From Morella rubra (Eukaryota > Streptophyta > Magnoliopsida > Fagales > Myricaceae): a stretch of DNA of 64,000 nt. Positions 48,901 through 61,700 of this stretch are shown one piece after another; positions within the stretch are counted from its first letter, which is position 1; every line of letters begins with the position of its first letter. Under the pieces are notes generated by a model. The model saw only the letters and a list, made by a program, of their open reading frames with translations, did no database searches and was not told the origin of the DNA. The position numbers and the translations under genes are program-made. The DNA is taken from the NCBI GenBank assembly GCA_003952965.2, contig CM025850.1, positions 29,461,374-29,525,373 of the forward strand. Direction: 5' to 3'.

Positions 48901-50960
48901 ATCTGAAACATACTGGTAAGAGCACTGAGTTTTTCACAAAAGAGAATGTCATTACATGTGGAAGGTGTTTCTGCAAATAGGTTATACTTAATGCAACTTA
49001 AAACATGTTATCTGGTCTTGAAACCTACATGATGCGCTGCCCCACCCCCAATATAAAATCCTCCTCCTTCCTCTTTCTTCACTTCTCCTTTGTCCATCTA
49101 CAGTATTCTTAACAGGGTTGCATATCCAGTGCCTAATTTGTATCTTATTGACAAACCCCAAGGTTTTCACACCCATCCAACATGCCTGTTTATGTTTGCA
49201 CCCTGCCTATGCTTGTTCCAGCATGTATCATTGAGCCTCACATTATAACCAAAAGCTTATTTAATTCATCTTCAAGGACATCATCCTCGACTTTGTTAAA
49301 GCAACTTCTTGAAACATGACCATTTACATCCCAACCAACATAAAATTCAACTAAGCACCTTACAACCCTTCTTTTCTCCCATTTTTGTGGCATAAAAAAT
49401 GGATTTGAGGGAAATGGACATCTAAGGACATCATAGTATTAGAAACTCATCAATCAATTAGTTGACCTACAATGAGCAAATTAAGGGGCAGAATAAAAAA
49501 GATATCCTTCAGAAATTTCTGATCGTAGGGGCCACTTCCAATTGGGTGCAAGAATTGAGTAAGATCCTTCAATAAATTTAGCCTGTGAAAGCATGTGATT
49601 AAGCCAACTTTTTATCTATATACGCACAGATGCTCCCAATGGTAAAACAACAGGATCCCACATTCTGTTTTTCTTTTGCTTATTTTAGGCCAGACAGGTT
49701 GAATTCATTCCTGATGCCTACTAGATCGCCTCATGACACTATTTTTTCTTCTCCATTGTATTTTCTCTCTGTTGGTTGACAAAACATGCCATCAAATTCC
49801 ACACCTAAGGACCCTACTAAAGATAAACCATGAACGCATGCATCATAAAAGTCTCATATATGCTTTGTCTGATTACCAGTTCATTCAGACCAGCGACCAA
49901 CTTCTTTTAATCCCCCATGAAGTAACATATTAATTGGTAATCATGATAACTACATAATACATGTGCTATACACATTTACCCCTATGCTGCAACAAAAACC
50001 AATGTGCTGCTAATTGAAGAGTTTCCTCCTAAACCAAAAAAGGTGTGTTCATGACTTACCCCCATAGTTAGCTACAGAATCGTCACCTGGATTAGAAATA
50101 TATAAGGTTTTTTAACAAAACTTTAAGTGCCAAGACGTACAGCTTTATGCCATCTTAATGAAGAACAACTCAAGTCACCAGAATCTATCATTCCTCTGGC
50201 TATCTACCCATTGGAAATAAATATCACCCTGAATATTTGAACCAAATCTCAACAGTGTTTGCAAATCTCTAACACCAGTAATTCTCAGACTAACCTGAAT
50301 TACTAAAGGCAAGTATGCTGAGAGATTTCATTTCAACAATTTGTTAATTGAGTAAACACTGATGAACCCTCATAAAATCACATTGATAAAAGAACAGCTG
50401 GAGAACCATTTTGCTTGTTCTACAAAGAGTTCCCCCCCCCCCCCGCGACCAACACTGAACTGCAAAGTGGAATCGCACATCATCGCTCGGAACATTAAAA
50501 TGGTTCTGCTTCACTTTGCAAAAATGGGTCCTTTCCCCGTTAATTAAATGCGTCCATTCCAATTTGATTAAGGTGGTCTGCTCCAATTTGGTTTGAAGAA
50601 ACAAAACTCATCAGTTTGACCATACCATTAGCATGTACCTCAAATGACATATATGCGCCATTACTAACTGCGCATGTACCTCACACGACATATCTGTATC
50701 ACTACTAACCGCGGAGAACAATAAAAATATCCAATTCTCATACGCCTCAGATTTACCTTAACCAGAAACACATACATCAAGTGACAAATATTGGGCCGGA
50801 AGAAAAGCCTCCGAGGGCTACACCTACACCACCAAAATGTCGAAGAAGAAAATAAAAGATTACGTTAAACCAAAATTGAAAATACGAACCAAAAAATAGC
50901 GACAAAGGTCCGCGCAGAGGAAGCTTTACCCGACGCCACCGACAAGAGATTATCTAACAT
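42996..50960 (-). CDS. JMJ19: Probable inactive JmjC histone demethylase, JMJ19-like
   Basis: Exons on the - strand: 50960-50930, 50086-50060, 48591-48290, 47466-47398, 47240-47163, 47010-46483, 46392-46168, 46061-45900, 44611-44243, 43808-42996; about 867 residues. The family start is MGAEHKKP at 48586; the two upstream exons add 21 in-frame residues and are less certain. Counting from 48586 (846 residues): SVPPGFVSL near the N-terminus, [16 protein letters not shown] near 105, JmjN about 138-178, JmjC about 360-510, C5HC2 zinc finger 610-643. The family matches JMJ16/PKDM7, which remove methyl groups from H3K4. Here the HVE iron motif reads KAE (residue 400), the distal iron histidine in AYHxGF is tyrosine (AYYAGF, 488), and the cosubstrate lysine in HWGxPK is arginine (418). 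FYRN and FYRC are absent. This fits Arabidopsis JMJ19, annotated as probably inactive. A nuclear reader or scaffold role is inference. Confidence 0.88.
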
Positions 50961-51243
50961 TTCTTTCCCTGAAACAGTAGTTGCTCCGGAAAACAATTAC
51001 TGTGCTCTAATGGGAGGGTTTCCCTCTTCTTCAACTTTTAATCCTCTGATTTAAAATTAAAGTGATTTACTTATTTGCCTCTGGATGGTGAGGCAGAGCT
51101 CTTGTGCAGAGTGAAACTTCATAACAGGAAAATTACTCTGTTAGTTGTGTTGAAGATGTTTGAAAATTGGTTGCGGGTTACTTATCTAAAAAGAAACAGA
51201 TGTGGCTTCATGTTATATTTTAATAAATATACATGGAAATTCA
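50961..51243. promoter_or_regulatory. JmjC gene leader and proximal promoter
   Basis: Read on the - strand, an in-frame TAA occurs 13 codons before the ATG at 50960, so the coding region cannot extend further in this exon. The ATG has a purine at -3. No TATA box is evident. Confidence 0.4.
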
Positions 51244-51353
51244 AGAGATTGCAAATTTGCAAGGAAAGATAAGAGCAATTTTGTCAAATAAAATTTTTAG
51301 AGATTGCAAATTTGCAAGGAAAGATAAAGAGCACTTTTGTCAAATAAAAATTT
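51244..51353. repeat. 55-bp direct tandem duplication
   Basis: AGAGATTGCAAATTTGCAAG and the following 35 bases are repeated once with period 55 (51244-51298 and 51299-51353), with a few changes. Confidence 0.8.
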
Positions 51354-51429
51354 TGGAAAATTTTGGTTTTGGTGTGAAAATTTATTGGATGAGTAAAAAT
51401 ATTTTTGTTGAAATATTTTTGTTGAAATA

Positions 51430-52300
51430 TATTTTTTTTTTATAAAGTAGTGTAGATTCTAGTGAGATGTGGAAAAAAATTTATTAGAATTTGTAAAAAG
51501 TCGTTAAAATTTGAGAAAAAAAATTTCATGTATATCCAAACTTAGGTAAATTGAAATTTTATTCAAGTTTGTAAAAAAGTAGTCAAAATTTGTGTTTTTG
51601 AATAGTATTGAAAAATTTAAAAATTTTATGAGTTTTAGTGAAAAAGTAAGGAGAGACAAAATTTGATAGAATATTTTAATATTGAGCAAGTGGATAAGTG
51701 GAAAGAAAGGAGATTAAAATAATTTTTTAATATTGAGAAAGTGAAAAGTGGCCCAACATATTGAAATATTTTAAGAATCTTACAAAAATTTTCTAAAATT
51801 TATGTTTGGTAGTGAATATTTTTTACATAAGCAAAGTTTTGGAAACTTTTCATAGGCAAAACATGATATGGAAAAAAAATTCTTAACACATGAGTCGGCC
51901 ATGCTGTCATTTTTTTTTTCATATAGTTTTTTTTTTTATAAAGCTTTATGTTTGGTAGGCATAAAGTTTTTTTTTTAAAAAAAAAAAATTACTCATTTCT
52001 TTCACAAATTATAATAATTTTTTCACAAAATTTAATAATTCTTTTACAATCTCCGAAACCATCTTCACTTTTCTTAGAGTCAAAACATACCCATTCAAAT
52101 TGTACTAATTTCTCCAACATTATCATTACACTTTGAACTGCTTTTACACAATCATTTTGCTTTGTACTTCTTGTTTTTTTTATATACAATTACACTGTTT
52201 TTTTTTTTTTTTTTTTTACTTTTACATTTATTCTTTTTTCTATAATGATTATTCTATTTTTGACTTCTCCTCTCCTGGGTACAAACACACCCTAAGGAAG
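51430..52300. mobile_element. AT-rich cluster of MITE-like sequences
   Basis: Very AT-rich DNA with repeated edge motifs: TATGTTTGGTAG at about 51803 and 51946, CCAAACTTAGG at about 51536, and GTACAAACACACCCTAAGG at 52279-52297. Pairs of such motifs in opposite orientation suggest at least one element of about 350 bases (about 51945-52297) and others that are fragmented or nested. Boundaries are approximate. Confidence 0.4.
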
Positions 52301-52484
52301 AGCCCGATCAGATGGGCCTAAGTGGTGTACGATCCGTTCCGGATTTGATTCCAACCACGCGTACATAGAAACAGCCCATTAGCTTTATGTTTCACAGACT
52401 CATTAGCGCAAAAAAAGAAACAATAAGGTAATTTTTCTCCTAAACTTTTGGGTTTTTGATTTTCCATCTTCTTTTCTACTAATA

Positions 52485-52675
52485 TTAAGGTACTGTTTGT
52501 TTCTACAATATTTTAGGATATGAAAATTTTCAGTAAAATAAATACATTCCAAAATTTTTAACTTTTACAAATACACACTTCACTTTTCACAAACTCCAAT
52601 AAATCTCAATAAAGTAAAGATTCCAAAATTTCGGAAATATTCCCCAAAATTTTGAAACAAACACCCCCTAAATTA
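52485..52675. mobile_element. Short MITE with TTTGTTTC termini
   Basis: Left end AAGGTACTGTTTGTTTC. Right end in reverse complement gives TTTAGGGGGTGTTTGTTTC. Inner bases (ACAATATTTTAGG against AAAATTTTGGGG) extend the imperfect inversion. About 190 bases, no coding capacity. TTA on both flanks could be a 3-bp target duplication. Confidence 0.5.
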
Positions 52676-53117
52676 GAATCTTCTTAAATTTAAATTTATT
52701 GTCGGAATAAATCCGATTCAGAGAGAGATGATCACAATATATAGATCTTACAATATTCAATATTGTTTATATTAATTATCAAGCAGTGTGTACTTTATTG
52801 TATACCCATATACTGTGTTTATCTATTTCCGAATTAGAATAGAGACAATAAATTAGAGAATATCTTTATCCACCAATATTAGTCAATATTTAGAAAACTG
52901 CACCTGCCTCAAGTTTTCCCACAGCTGCTTGCCTTGTGTTAGTGCATTTTTTATTGGTACGTGTTAAATATTTATTATATTAAGATCTAACCTATTCACC
53001 CCCTAGGTGTAGTTAGGGACTAAACTAGTTTTTTTACCTTGTATGCAAATGAAGGACTTCATTAAATGTATTTTTTGCAGCACAATTGGAAGTATTTAGA
53101 TCTGGAGTGAGCTGTAC

Positions 53118-53365
53118 GTACGTGTTATAGCTATTCTCTCGTAAAAACTGCAAATGGTACAAAGCTCACCAAACAGAAGCTACCGATCATATATATAAGA
53201 ATACTCACAAGAAGGACTCTTCTGGGACCATTTGACATGTTTTCCGTACGTGTTATTATTCTCTTGTAAAAACTGCAAATAGTACAAAGCTCACTAAACA
53301 AGCTACCATTATATACCCACACGGCCACAAGAAGGACTCTTTTGGGACCATTTGACATGTTTTCC
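53118..53365. repeat. 128-bp direct tandem duplication
   Basis: Copy 1 is 53118-53245 and copy 2 is 53246 to about 53365. Both share GTACGTGTTAT, TAAAAACTGCAAAT, GTACAAAGCTCAC and GGACCATTTGACATGTTTTCC. Intergenic, with no open frame shared between the copies that looks coding. Confidence 0.85.
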
Positions 53366-53960
53366 ACGGTCTCGATGAATCATCATCCACATGTGCTTCT
53401 ATAGAGCCAACTATAAATCATCTAACGTACGTTGTCCCCCATCACGTGAAAGGTTTCAGAAAACAGTAGCTATGGATCAAGAAGTCGCAGACAGGTGAAT
53501 CTATGCCAAAAGACAAAAATTGGGAGAGAGAAAGAAGATCTATGAAGAGGGTGCATGCCATCTTCGGTGTAAGTACTACAAACAGCTTCCTGCATTTTGG
53601 AACGAAGTTAGCCTGGTTTTGTGGTAGCTGGAATGATCTATTCAGAAAGCAAAGTCGAAATTGCTTGATCAATTCGAAGGGAGAAAAAACAAAAAGGACC
53701 CCAAAAAAAAAAAATCGCTGATCTAACCTCCTGCGGTACTTTCTTTCCTTTTTTTTTTTGCTCCTTTACTTTTTGCTTCTTAAAAGAAAGAACAAATGCA
53801 AAAGGTTTTAGCACATGCATATATAAACGATACAACTTATGAAAACAAAAACCAACAGCATGTCATGCTTCTGGAAAACGTTGCTGTCTTTCTAATTAAT
53901 GGGTTATAATTTTGATCATCATCTAAATCTTTGATCCTTTCTGGTCTTTGTATAGACAGC

Positions 53961-54184
53961 TAGGGACGAAGCTAGGATTAGAAATAAGGGGGCTCAACTT
54001 CATTAAAACATATTTTAGGAGGCCAAACTACGAAAAGTATAACAACTGAAACTCTGTAAAAAATCAGGTTTTGCTCTCTCACCCTCCCTTCTTTCTGTAT
54101 TCTCCATTGATTCCTCTTCCCTCATCGCGACTGCCTTGGCATGGCGGTTCTCAGCACTTCCTCGGCCCCCTACCTCCGTCCCTG
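53961..54184. mobile_element. 224-bp MITE with 16-bp inverted termini
   Basis: Left end TAGGGACGAAGCTAGG. Right end in reverse complement CAGGGACGGAGGTAGG, 13 of 16 identical. The flanks share ACAGC, perhaps a worn target duplication. The terminal sequence is in the style of hAT-like elements. No coding capacity. Confidence 0.5.
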
Positions 54185-55454
54185 ATAACAGCTATGGTCG
54201 TACGTACATCCAGCAGTGGAACTTATAAGGTCTTAGGATGACCTGTGCCATGTTTGGGAGGAATATTTAATTAGCTTCTAATAAAGAAAAGGGTTTTTTT
54301 TTGTAAAGGGAAAAGCTGCAGCTGCTTCGAGAAACAAGCTTTGAAGGACTACTCAAACAGAACCCTAACATTATGCACTTATGCATGTTGTTGCTTCATA
54401 AATTAATGGATGAAATGCACGTCATGCCGAATCAGATCACACTTCACGGCTAGCTTGACTTACCAAAACATATTAATGATATGCAACTTGTACTTTTTAA
54501 ATGCTAAATAATTAGCATCTAGCTGAGAAGAACCTAACCAAATGGGGAATAAAAAGTAATTTAATTTACTGAAAAATTGGTCTATACGAGCTGCGACAGT
54601 ACTGCATGCTTTTGTTTTCTCTTTGACAGTTTTTGGGGTTCACCGGCTATATATATACGTAAGCTAGCCCGACGACCGAACAAAGCCGTTTGGCCTAGTG
54701 TATTTATACCAGAGCTTCATCCCTAACTAATACGAAGGGTAACAAATTAACTAGATGATTATCTAATAAAACATTGCAATGAAACTACATACACGCAGAT
54801 TATTATAAGATATGATCGATCGTGACCAATCGTGTAAGACATAGTTCAATAAAATCAACCATATAGCTGCAGATTAAGATATGGTATTGACTCATGATCG
54901 CTTCACTTAATATAAACATGAGATTTTCCATATTTTGTTTTTGGAGAAATTACTACAAATTAATTAAGTTGGTATATTTGATGAAAAATTAATTAAACTC
55001 GTTCCATGTAGTATATATATAATATATTTAAGTACTGTACGCACTTTAATTGAAAGAGTGGAGATTTTTGAATCGGTATATATATATATATACATACAAA
55101 ATTCAATCAACGTACGGTAGGGACATATATAGATTCCAATATATCTTGGGCGAGAAGCCTTAAGATGATGGCTACGTTTACGTGGGCGTTAACAATTCGA
55201 CGTCCACCAGCAAAAATCTCTTAGACAAGCACTAGCAAATTAAGAATCTTTATAAATGGCAAGTTTATACAAATCCCCCACTTTGTATACAAAAGAAAAA
55301 TAGATAAACCTAACAAATTCACTAAGCGCAAACCTTCTATTATATATCCAATCAGGCCTGAACAATCCTCTAGCTAGCTCAAAGCTGAACACCACATTAA
55401 TATACATTGCAAATCACCAAATTAAGTATGTATTTAATATAATATATATATATT
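54185..55454. other. Spacer and NAC gene trailer
   Basis: AT-rich with (TA)n runs at about 55076-55093 and 55443-55452. The stretch next to 55454 is the NAC 3' UTR. No other gene seen. Confidence 0.4.
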
Positions 55455-58400
55455 TCATAGGAATGCCATGCTGTTGTCAATCTCAAACCTCATCTCATCC
55501 AAGTTTGAAGGGGCCCCATTTTCCATACTATTGTCCTCCAAATTCATGTCCCATAGGAACCCATATTCATCATCGCCTTTGGAGCTAATTCCGTTGGTGT
55601 TGGTGCTTGTGATTTCCTGGGAAAAGTGAAGGAGATTGAGGAGGGAACTACTCTGGTTTTCGTTTTGGTTTTGGTGACGAGGGGTGGTCGAGGCAAACGA
55701 GGCGATTTGATTATTATACCCACAAGCCATGATTTGGTTAGTTGGAGGAGATAGAGAAGAGGCACAAGCGGTGGTCTCAAACATGAGGTGTGCGCCGAGT
55801 TTAGTGCTGTCCTCCGAGTTTTGTTCTATCCCCTTGCTTTTGTGAAAAACTCTACACAAAACCCAGTCTTCCTGTGATCAAAATATATAATTACGTTAAT
55901 AAAATCAATCTTGAAACCAAAGACACATGCGTGAAGCAGTATTATATATCCCCAACTCGATCTTTTCTTTTGGGGGGGTAAGTGGCCGTAAGTGTATTAG
56001 AAAAGGTAAAATATACAAAGGTGTTGCCAGAAACATGTCCTAGCAACAAAGTTCACAAAACCCAGCAAGACAGCTATGTCCTGCCACCAACTAAGCTCTA
56101 ATCCCCAGGAACATATAGGACCGAATTAAAGTAGAAACAAGGCTTAAATAGAGTTAACCAGAGACGCTAACAATAACTCAATTCCCACTCAAATTGTTGC
56201 CGTGAGCACCCCAAAATTCTAACTCAACTCAATTTTTGGATATAAATATATATATAGATGTGCAGGGAATTAACTTTTCTAACAAAGGCAATGGACAAGT
56301 TCTATGTACCCCCTTCTATTTCCCTGTGTGAGCTCTCTCCCTCTCTCTCTAAGGTGGCATTACTTATGTAACGAAGGCAATGGACAAGTTCTATGTACCC
56401 CTTCTATTTCACTGTGTGAACTCTCCCCCTCCCCCCCCCCTTTTCTCTCTCTCTCTCTAAGGTGGCAACACATATGTAACAAAGTCAATGGACAACTAGC
56501 ACGTCAACTTTCCTTTCAGTTTCCTTTGAGAGATGCATGAAACTTTTCTATAATTAGGACTCTCTCTGTCTCTCTCTCTCTCCGTGTATGAGTGTGTGAA
56601 TATGTGTGTGTTTGAGTAATTGCGTGTAATTTGATAGCGAATGTTGTTTGAAAAAGAAGCATGAATGAGACCTTAGGAGGCATATGTGGGGTCTCCAAAC
56701 GAAATTCATGCATTATCCAACCGGTTTTGATTCCATTTGGAGCTCTGTTCCGATAAAACACCAAAGTCTTTCTCATCCCTACGATCTCGCGTGTCGCTGG
56801 GTCGAGCACCGTTCGATCTTTTCCAGTGGCTTTCCAGTACCCAGATGTTGTTGCCCGATTGGTCCGGAACCCTGTGGCATACTTGCGGTCGCGGAAACTG
56901 AAGAAGTACCACTCATGTGCATTGAGCTTGGCCACCTCTGAAAAAATCCATAAATATTAAACACACAGGGTATAATATAGAGTTTATCAGTTGGATTACA
57001 GCACAATATCCTACATTAACTCATATATGATACTACTCACTTGGTGACAACATCAAAGTTGATATATGATACTGCGTTTGCTTTCACTCTTTTTCGGCAA
57101 GTTCTTTGACTGTAGGATAAATGAGAAGGACTAAAGAGATGGCAGGTCTGTGTCAGCTTAATGAGTTATGTCTAAGGAAGCTAAAGTTGTGGTTTCAAAT
57201 TGAAGGAAAAATGATTTTTGAGGACTTCTACGGTTTATAGGCAATTTGATGTGTGAACGCGAGTGTTCATTTTCACTTTTTCAGATGCCTCTAGCTATAT
57301 ATGGCGGTGAAGTGATGCCTGAAAAGTGTGGAAAGTAGAGATTCTTTATCATTGTGAAGGTTGAAACTTGTTTGGCTGACGCGAGTATGTATTGCCACCT
57401 TAAGCTTATCAAGTATGATCTGTTGTAAAAAAAAAAATATTTAGGTAAGCCGAATTTACTTGAATCATAAGGCAAGAAGGTTGGACCCAGGTAAAAGCTG
57501 ATCAGACCATCCTAAGCTTCTTGCTTAATTTACTGCAAAAGTACTAATTATTCGTTTCTAGGTTTTCTTTTCCTGACTGTCAAATCCTAGCTACGATGCA
57601 TCCATCTCATTTACCAAGTAAATCAATTAAGAAGTAGAAAACAAAAAAGCATAGGAAAAGGAAGACAAATCAAAATTTGAGCCGACAGTACAAGGTGCCC
57701 ATTCATTTACTTTTTCTACAGTAACCAGCCAATTACATTTTACTTTGATGTTGGGTGTTTGGTTTGCACTTTGCAACGACAAGCTTAAAAGATCATTTTC
57801 AGAGTGCTTGAAGTTCTGGTGCATCTCTGGACCAACCATGATGAAATTGGTCCTACCGTTTATGAACAGGGCGGGTTAGAAGCATGTGCGCCGGACTTTG
57901 CACATGACAGGTAGCAATATCAAAGGCCCATACAGCAAATTAATTTAGCTTGGGAGCCGACCAGCTGAATGCATGAGTACAAACTGAGAGAGAAGCAAAG
58001 GACGGAGGGAAGGGAGGAGGCCAGAGAGAAAGACAGAGTGAGTTCTGGAAAGGCATGGCACTAACTTTTACAATGAGTTTCAGCCTTTATCTTTGGATGC
58101 TTAGTTACAGAAGATAATGGTGATAATCTGAGACCACGTGAATCATCTTTACGGCATGTTGGGTTTCATGAAATAGCCATTTTCTGAAGATCCTTGTTTT
58201 CTAGTCTTGAAGAATATTTGTGTACCTCCACACGCGAACTAGCTAAGAATTTGCAGTATCAGACAAATGATTGAGTGGATCCCTCTCTCTTAAAGGGTCA
58301 TGTTCGTTCGCTCTTTGGCCTTTGCCGTAGCTAACATGCGTCGTATACATACATCAGAAAAGGAAGCCAACCAGAAAAGTACAGCCACCCCTATCTAGTT

Positions 58401-58755
58401 TCTCAAACTTCTATCATCTTGCCAATATCATGTGAATTGTTTCCTCGGTTAAGTCAAGGGAAAGCAGAACAAAAAGGAAAACAAGAAGCGTATCGAAATT
58501 GTGATGACAAACTAACTACAAGAAACAAAATACCAACGGAAAAGAAAGAGTTTGCAGCCATGGATATAAACTAGATCAAAACCTACCAGGAAGCTGCCAT
58601 GGCTCACACGTATGCAAGTCAATTTCCATCAAAGTACCCTTTAACACTTCCTCGTTCGCTATCTTTTTGTAAAGATAATGGCAGACCAACTCCTCGTCAC
58701 TCGGATAAAACCTGAAACCTGGAGGGAGTGCGGCTCCGATGTCTCTCAGCCCCAT
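55455..58755 (-). CDS. NAC-domain transcription factor, ANAC074-like subgroup
   Basis: Exons on the - strand: 58755-58587, 56937-56672 and 55871-55455; 283 residues. The three-exon layout with the first intron after LP|EVAKLN is standard for NAC genes. The NAC domain fills residues 1 to about 157: subdomain A ([20 protein letters not shown]), B ([15 protein letters not shown]), C ([22 protein letters not shown]), D ([37 protein letters not shown]) and E ([14 protein letters not shown]). The C-terminal activation region is rich in Asn, Ser and Gln and ends in acidic residues. The start MGLRDIGA is shared by this subgroup; ATG codons further upstream are leader. Intron 1 is 1649 bases and intron 2 is 800 bases. 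NAC proteins bind DNA as dimers through this domain. The exact orthologue is uncertain, so no symbol is given. Confidence 0.93.
56281..56495. repeat. Tandem duplication in NAC intron 2
   Basis: Blocks starting AAC.AAGGCAATGGACAAG at 56281 and 56370, and a partial third starting at 56478. Each full copy contains TTCTATGTACCCC and a CT-rich tract ending TAAGGTGGCA. The CT and poly-C tracts (about 56424-56440) account for the length difference of 89 against 108 bases. Confidence 0.85.
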
Positions 58756-61700
58756 TTTTATAACGTTCTGAGGAAGGAAAAGAGTTGGCAGCAAAGAAAA
58801 TGAAATTATTTTGTAGAGTATATATATATTTCAGAGCAAATTCTAGCTGGGGTATGTATATAAGGTAGCAAGGAGATGGAATGTAGATGATTTTAAAAAG
58901 AAGCTTTGGTTTCTTGGGAAGGAAATATTGAATTGGGGGAGATTACAGAAGGGTCGGTGTTATATATATAGTGGAGGATATATGATCAGTGCCTTTAGCA
59001 GTTAGAATTCTTACATTATTCTGGCAGGACATGCTTGTGTAACTAGTTAGTTATGGTAGGAAGTTTCAAGAAAAACCAAAGTTACAAGAAAGCTGCCAGG
59101 AGTAGAAGGATTGGCGCAACAGATATGGACAAAAGCCGCGTTAGCTTGCTCTTTTCTTGAGAGAGAAACCTTCCAAAATACTCCTTTTTTTATTTATTGT
59201 AATATTTTATCACTAATTCAAGAAGATTAAGGATAATCTTTATGAAGACAAAACAAGGGTTAATTTTGCGTGGAGAATCACCTGCCATACATTTTGCCAA
59301 TAAATAAAGGAAGCAGTTGATCAAACAACCCTATCCATCATGATTATATGTCGATTCTTTAATTTCACTTCTCTTCGTTTTGCTGTAGTACGTACTCATC
59401 GTTTTCATCTAGTTTTCTTCTTGCTCTCGTGAACCAATTTAAAATCTTAGCTTGTGTTGTAGAACCACAAGCTTACAAGAACTTGATATGTGAGCCCTTG
59501 GATTACTTGCCCTCAATTTTCACGTGACTTTTTTTATTTTACGTGCTAAATTTAATTTGTCAAAGTCTGAGCTCGATTCTAGCTAGTTGGGTCTTTAGAT
59601 TCTTGCTTAAATGAGGTTATATGAAATCTTTGGACCACCAATAAACAATATTATGCGATTGTTTGGACTGTGTTGCAATTGGGTTGCTGTGGGGGACACT
59701 TCAAATTCCTGCCCATGAGATCTTGAAGTTCATAGAAAATTAAGGGGATTTTATCCTATTGTTAGAAACTTAGTCATGAGAAAGAATCTCTCTACTGTAT
59801 TTTGCTCATGATGCTTACTTGAAAGCGTAGATCATTAAAGCATTAAGTGGTTAAGCTATTCTATCAGCACGCGATCTCCTTCGAGAGCATGACCACATAA
59901 AAATTTTGAAAACGCGTGAACCGGGCTTTGATCCATCTGGGTTAGCTAAAACATATATAATTGATGAAAACTCAAAATGATTGAGAAAACAAGATTAAAA
60001 TACTCTTATACAATCTTCTTCTAGACGACCTAAATGATTCAATTCAAAGAGAGAATTAAAATATGTGGATCTTTCATCCTTCAATATATATTGTCTAAAT
60101 AGAATTTCAAACAATACAGATCATGTATTTCTCTTCTTGAATTGAATTATCAAATTTCAATGCACAAAAGAATTTCAAACTTAAAAAAAAGAAAAAAGAA
60201 AAGAAAAAAAAACATTAATAATGAAGTCAAAAGAATCCCATCTGTTCAATTGTCGATCACAGAGAGTACTTTTGGATGGATGCATGATGTGGGGCATAGT
60301 TTGGTCTGGGGTCCACTAATGATGGAGGACATGATCAGCCCCATCACACGCATTGTACACTTATCTGTATGAGTTTTGTGGGTTTTGTTTTTGGGTGAGT
60401 AATGTTCGAAAAGCAATAATAATGGAAATATGGACAAAAGGAAGTTTGTCACAGCGTGTAGCATCTTAACCAAATAATTAGGATACTATATAATATAGAA
60501 GATGACTGGGACTGGGGTCACCAAAGCCAACACAGTGAGAGATCGAAATAATGGAGCTCAAAATTTCAGTACTGTGTTTGAGAGAGACAGCCGGCAGAGG
60601 GAAAAACCTTAGGATCGATCTTGGGTGACATATTTCTGTTACCTGGAAGACAAAGAACCATCTCTTGTCCATGCAGGGGTTGCTTGTGCAACATGTCAGT
60701 GCTATCCCCTTTGGATAATGGCGCCCGTCTTCTTCGCCATAATATTATGTACGATCGATAAATATCCATGACCTTATGTGGCATGGAAATCATACAGCGA
60801 TGCGACAGTCAATTAGAATTTGGCTACTATACCTTAATTATAATTATAATCCTGTCGGGAAAAAATGAATCACCAAAAATTAATACATTTTTCTAGTTTT
60901 GAGATATTTATAATATTAAAGAATCCTGTCTCAACATAGATCATTCATCATGACCTTGAGCACTGGTAAGTAAGTGTACGTGCTTCCCAATAATTCTAAT
61001 ATTATTCATCAAGATTCTAATTTTTAGCCTAGAATAACTTATAGTAAAGAAAAATATTCCCAAAGATGGTGAATAAAAGGGTTGTAAAATTTAAGTTATA
61101 TTCCATTTGAAAAATAATCATTAAAATATTAAGAGATTTAAAATATACTCGCCCATTTTTTCACAAAATTTAGAGATCTAGAGAGAGAAATTGAGAAGGA
61201 AAAAACATTGACTTATAAGAGGCTGCAGGCTGCGCATGTTTAAACTCAAAGGCAAGGTGGGTCATTCATCATTAGCCATGGTTTCTTAAGCAAATTGTAC
61301 ACTATAAATTCCCGGAGGTGACAGCTAGTGGAGATAAACTCCGGTCTGTTTTCAATGAATAGGCCTTTATAGAGCAAAGAAATGGCTTTTTGATGGTTTT
61401 CTCAAATTAAGAACCCTAAATTCACGGGAGCCAAACACGCCGGAATACATGTGATACCACACATAAGGGTACACGTCATACCGTTGTTGACGTGTGAGAT
61501 TAATTATTCTGAATTAAATCAGTGCCTGGCCCAACAAAGCAAAGATAATACAAATGATCATGAAATTCTAGGGTTAGGGTTTATTTCCGAGGATGGAATT
61601 TTTGTTAGGTGAAGGTGATGTTGGAGAATGAGTGACGGTTTGATATTCCTCCCCCTTAAGAACCAATAATTCCTTCTTCTTAGCCTCTTCCTTTCCTTTC

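Noticed and set aside
53131-53367. - strand frame with an internally repeated peptide
   Set aside because: The peptide repeat merely reflects the 128-base DNA duplication; no start context, signal or family.
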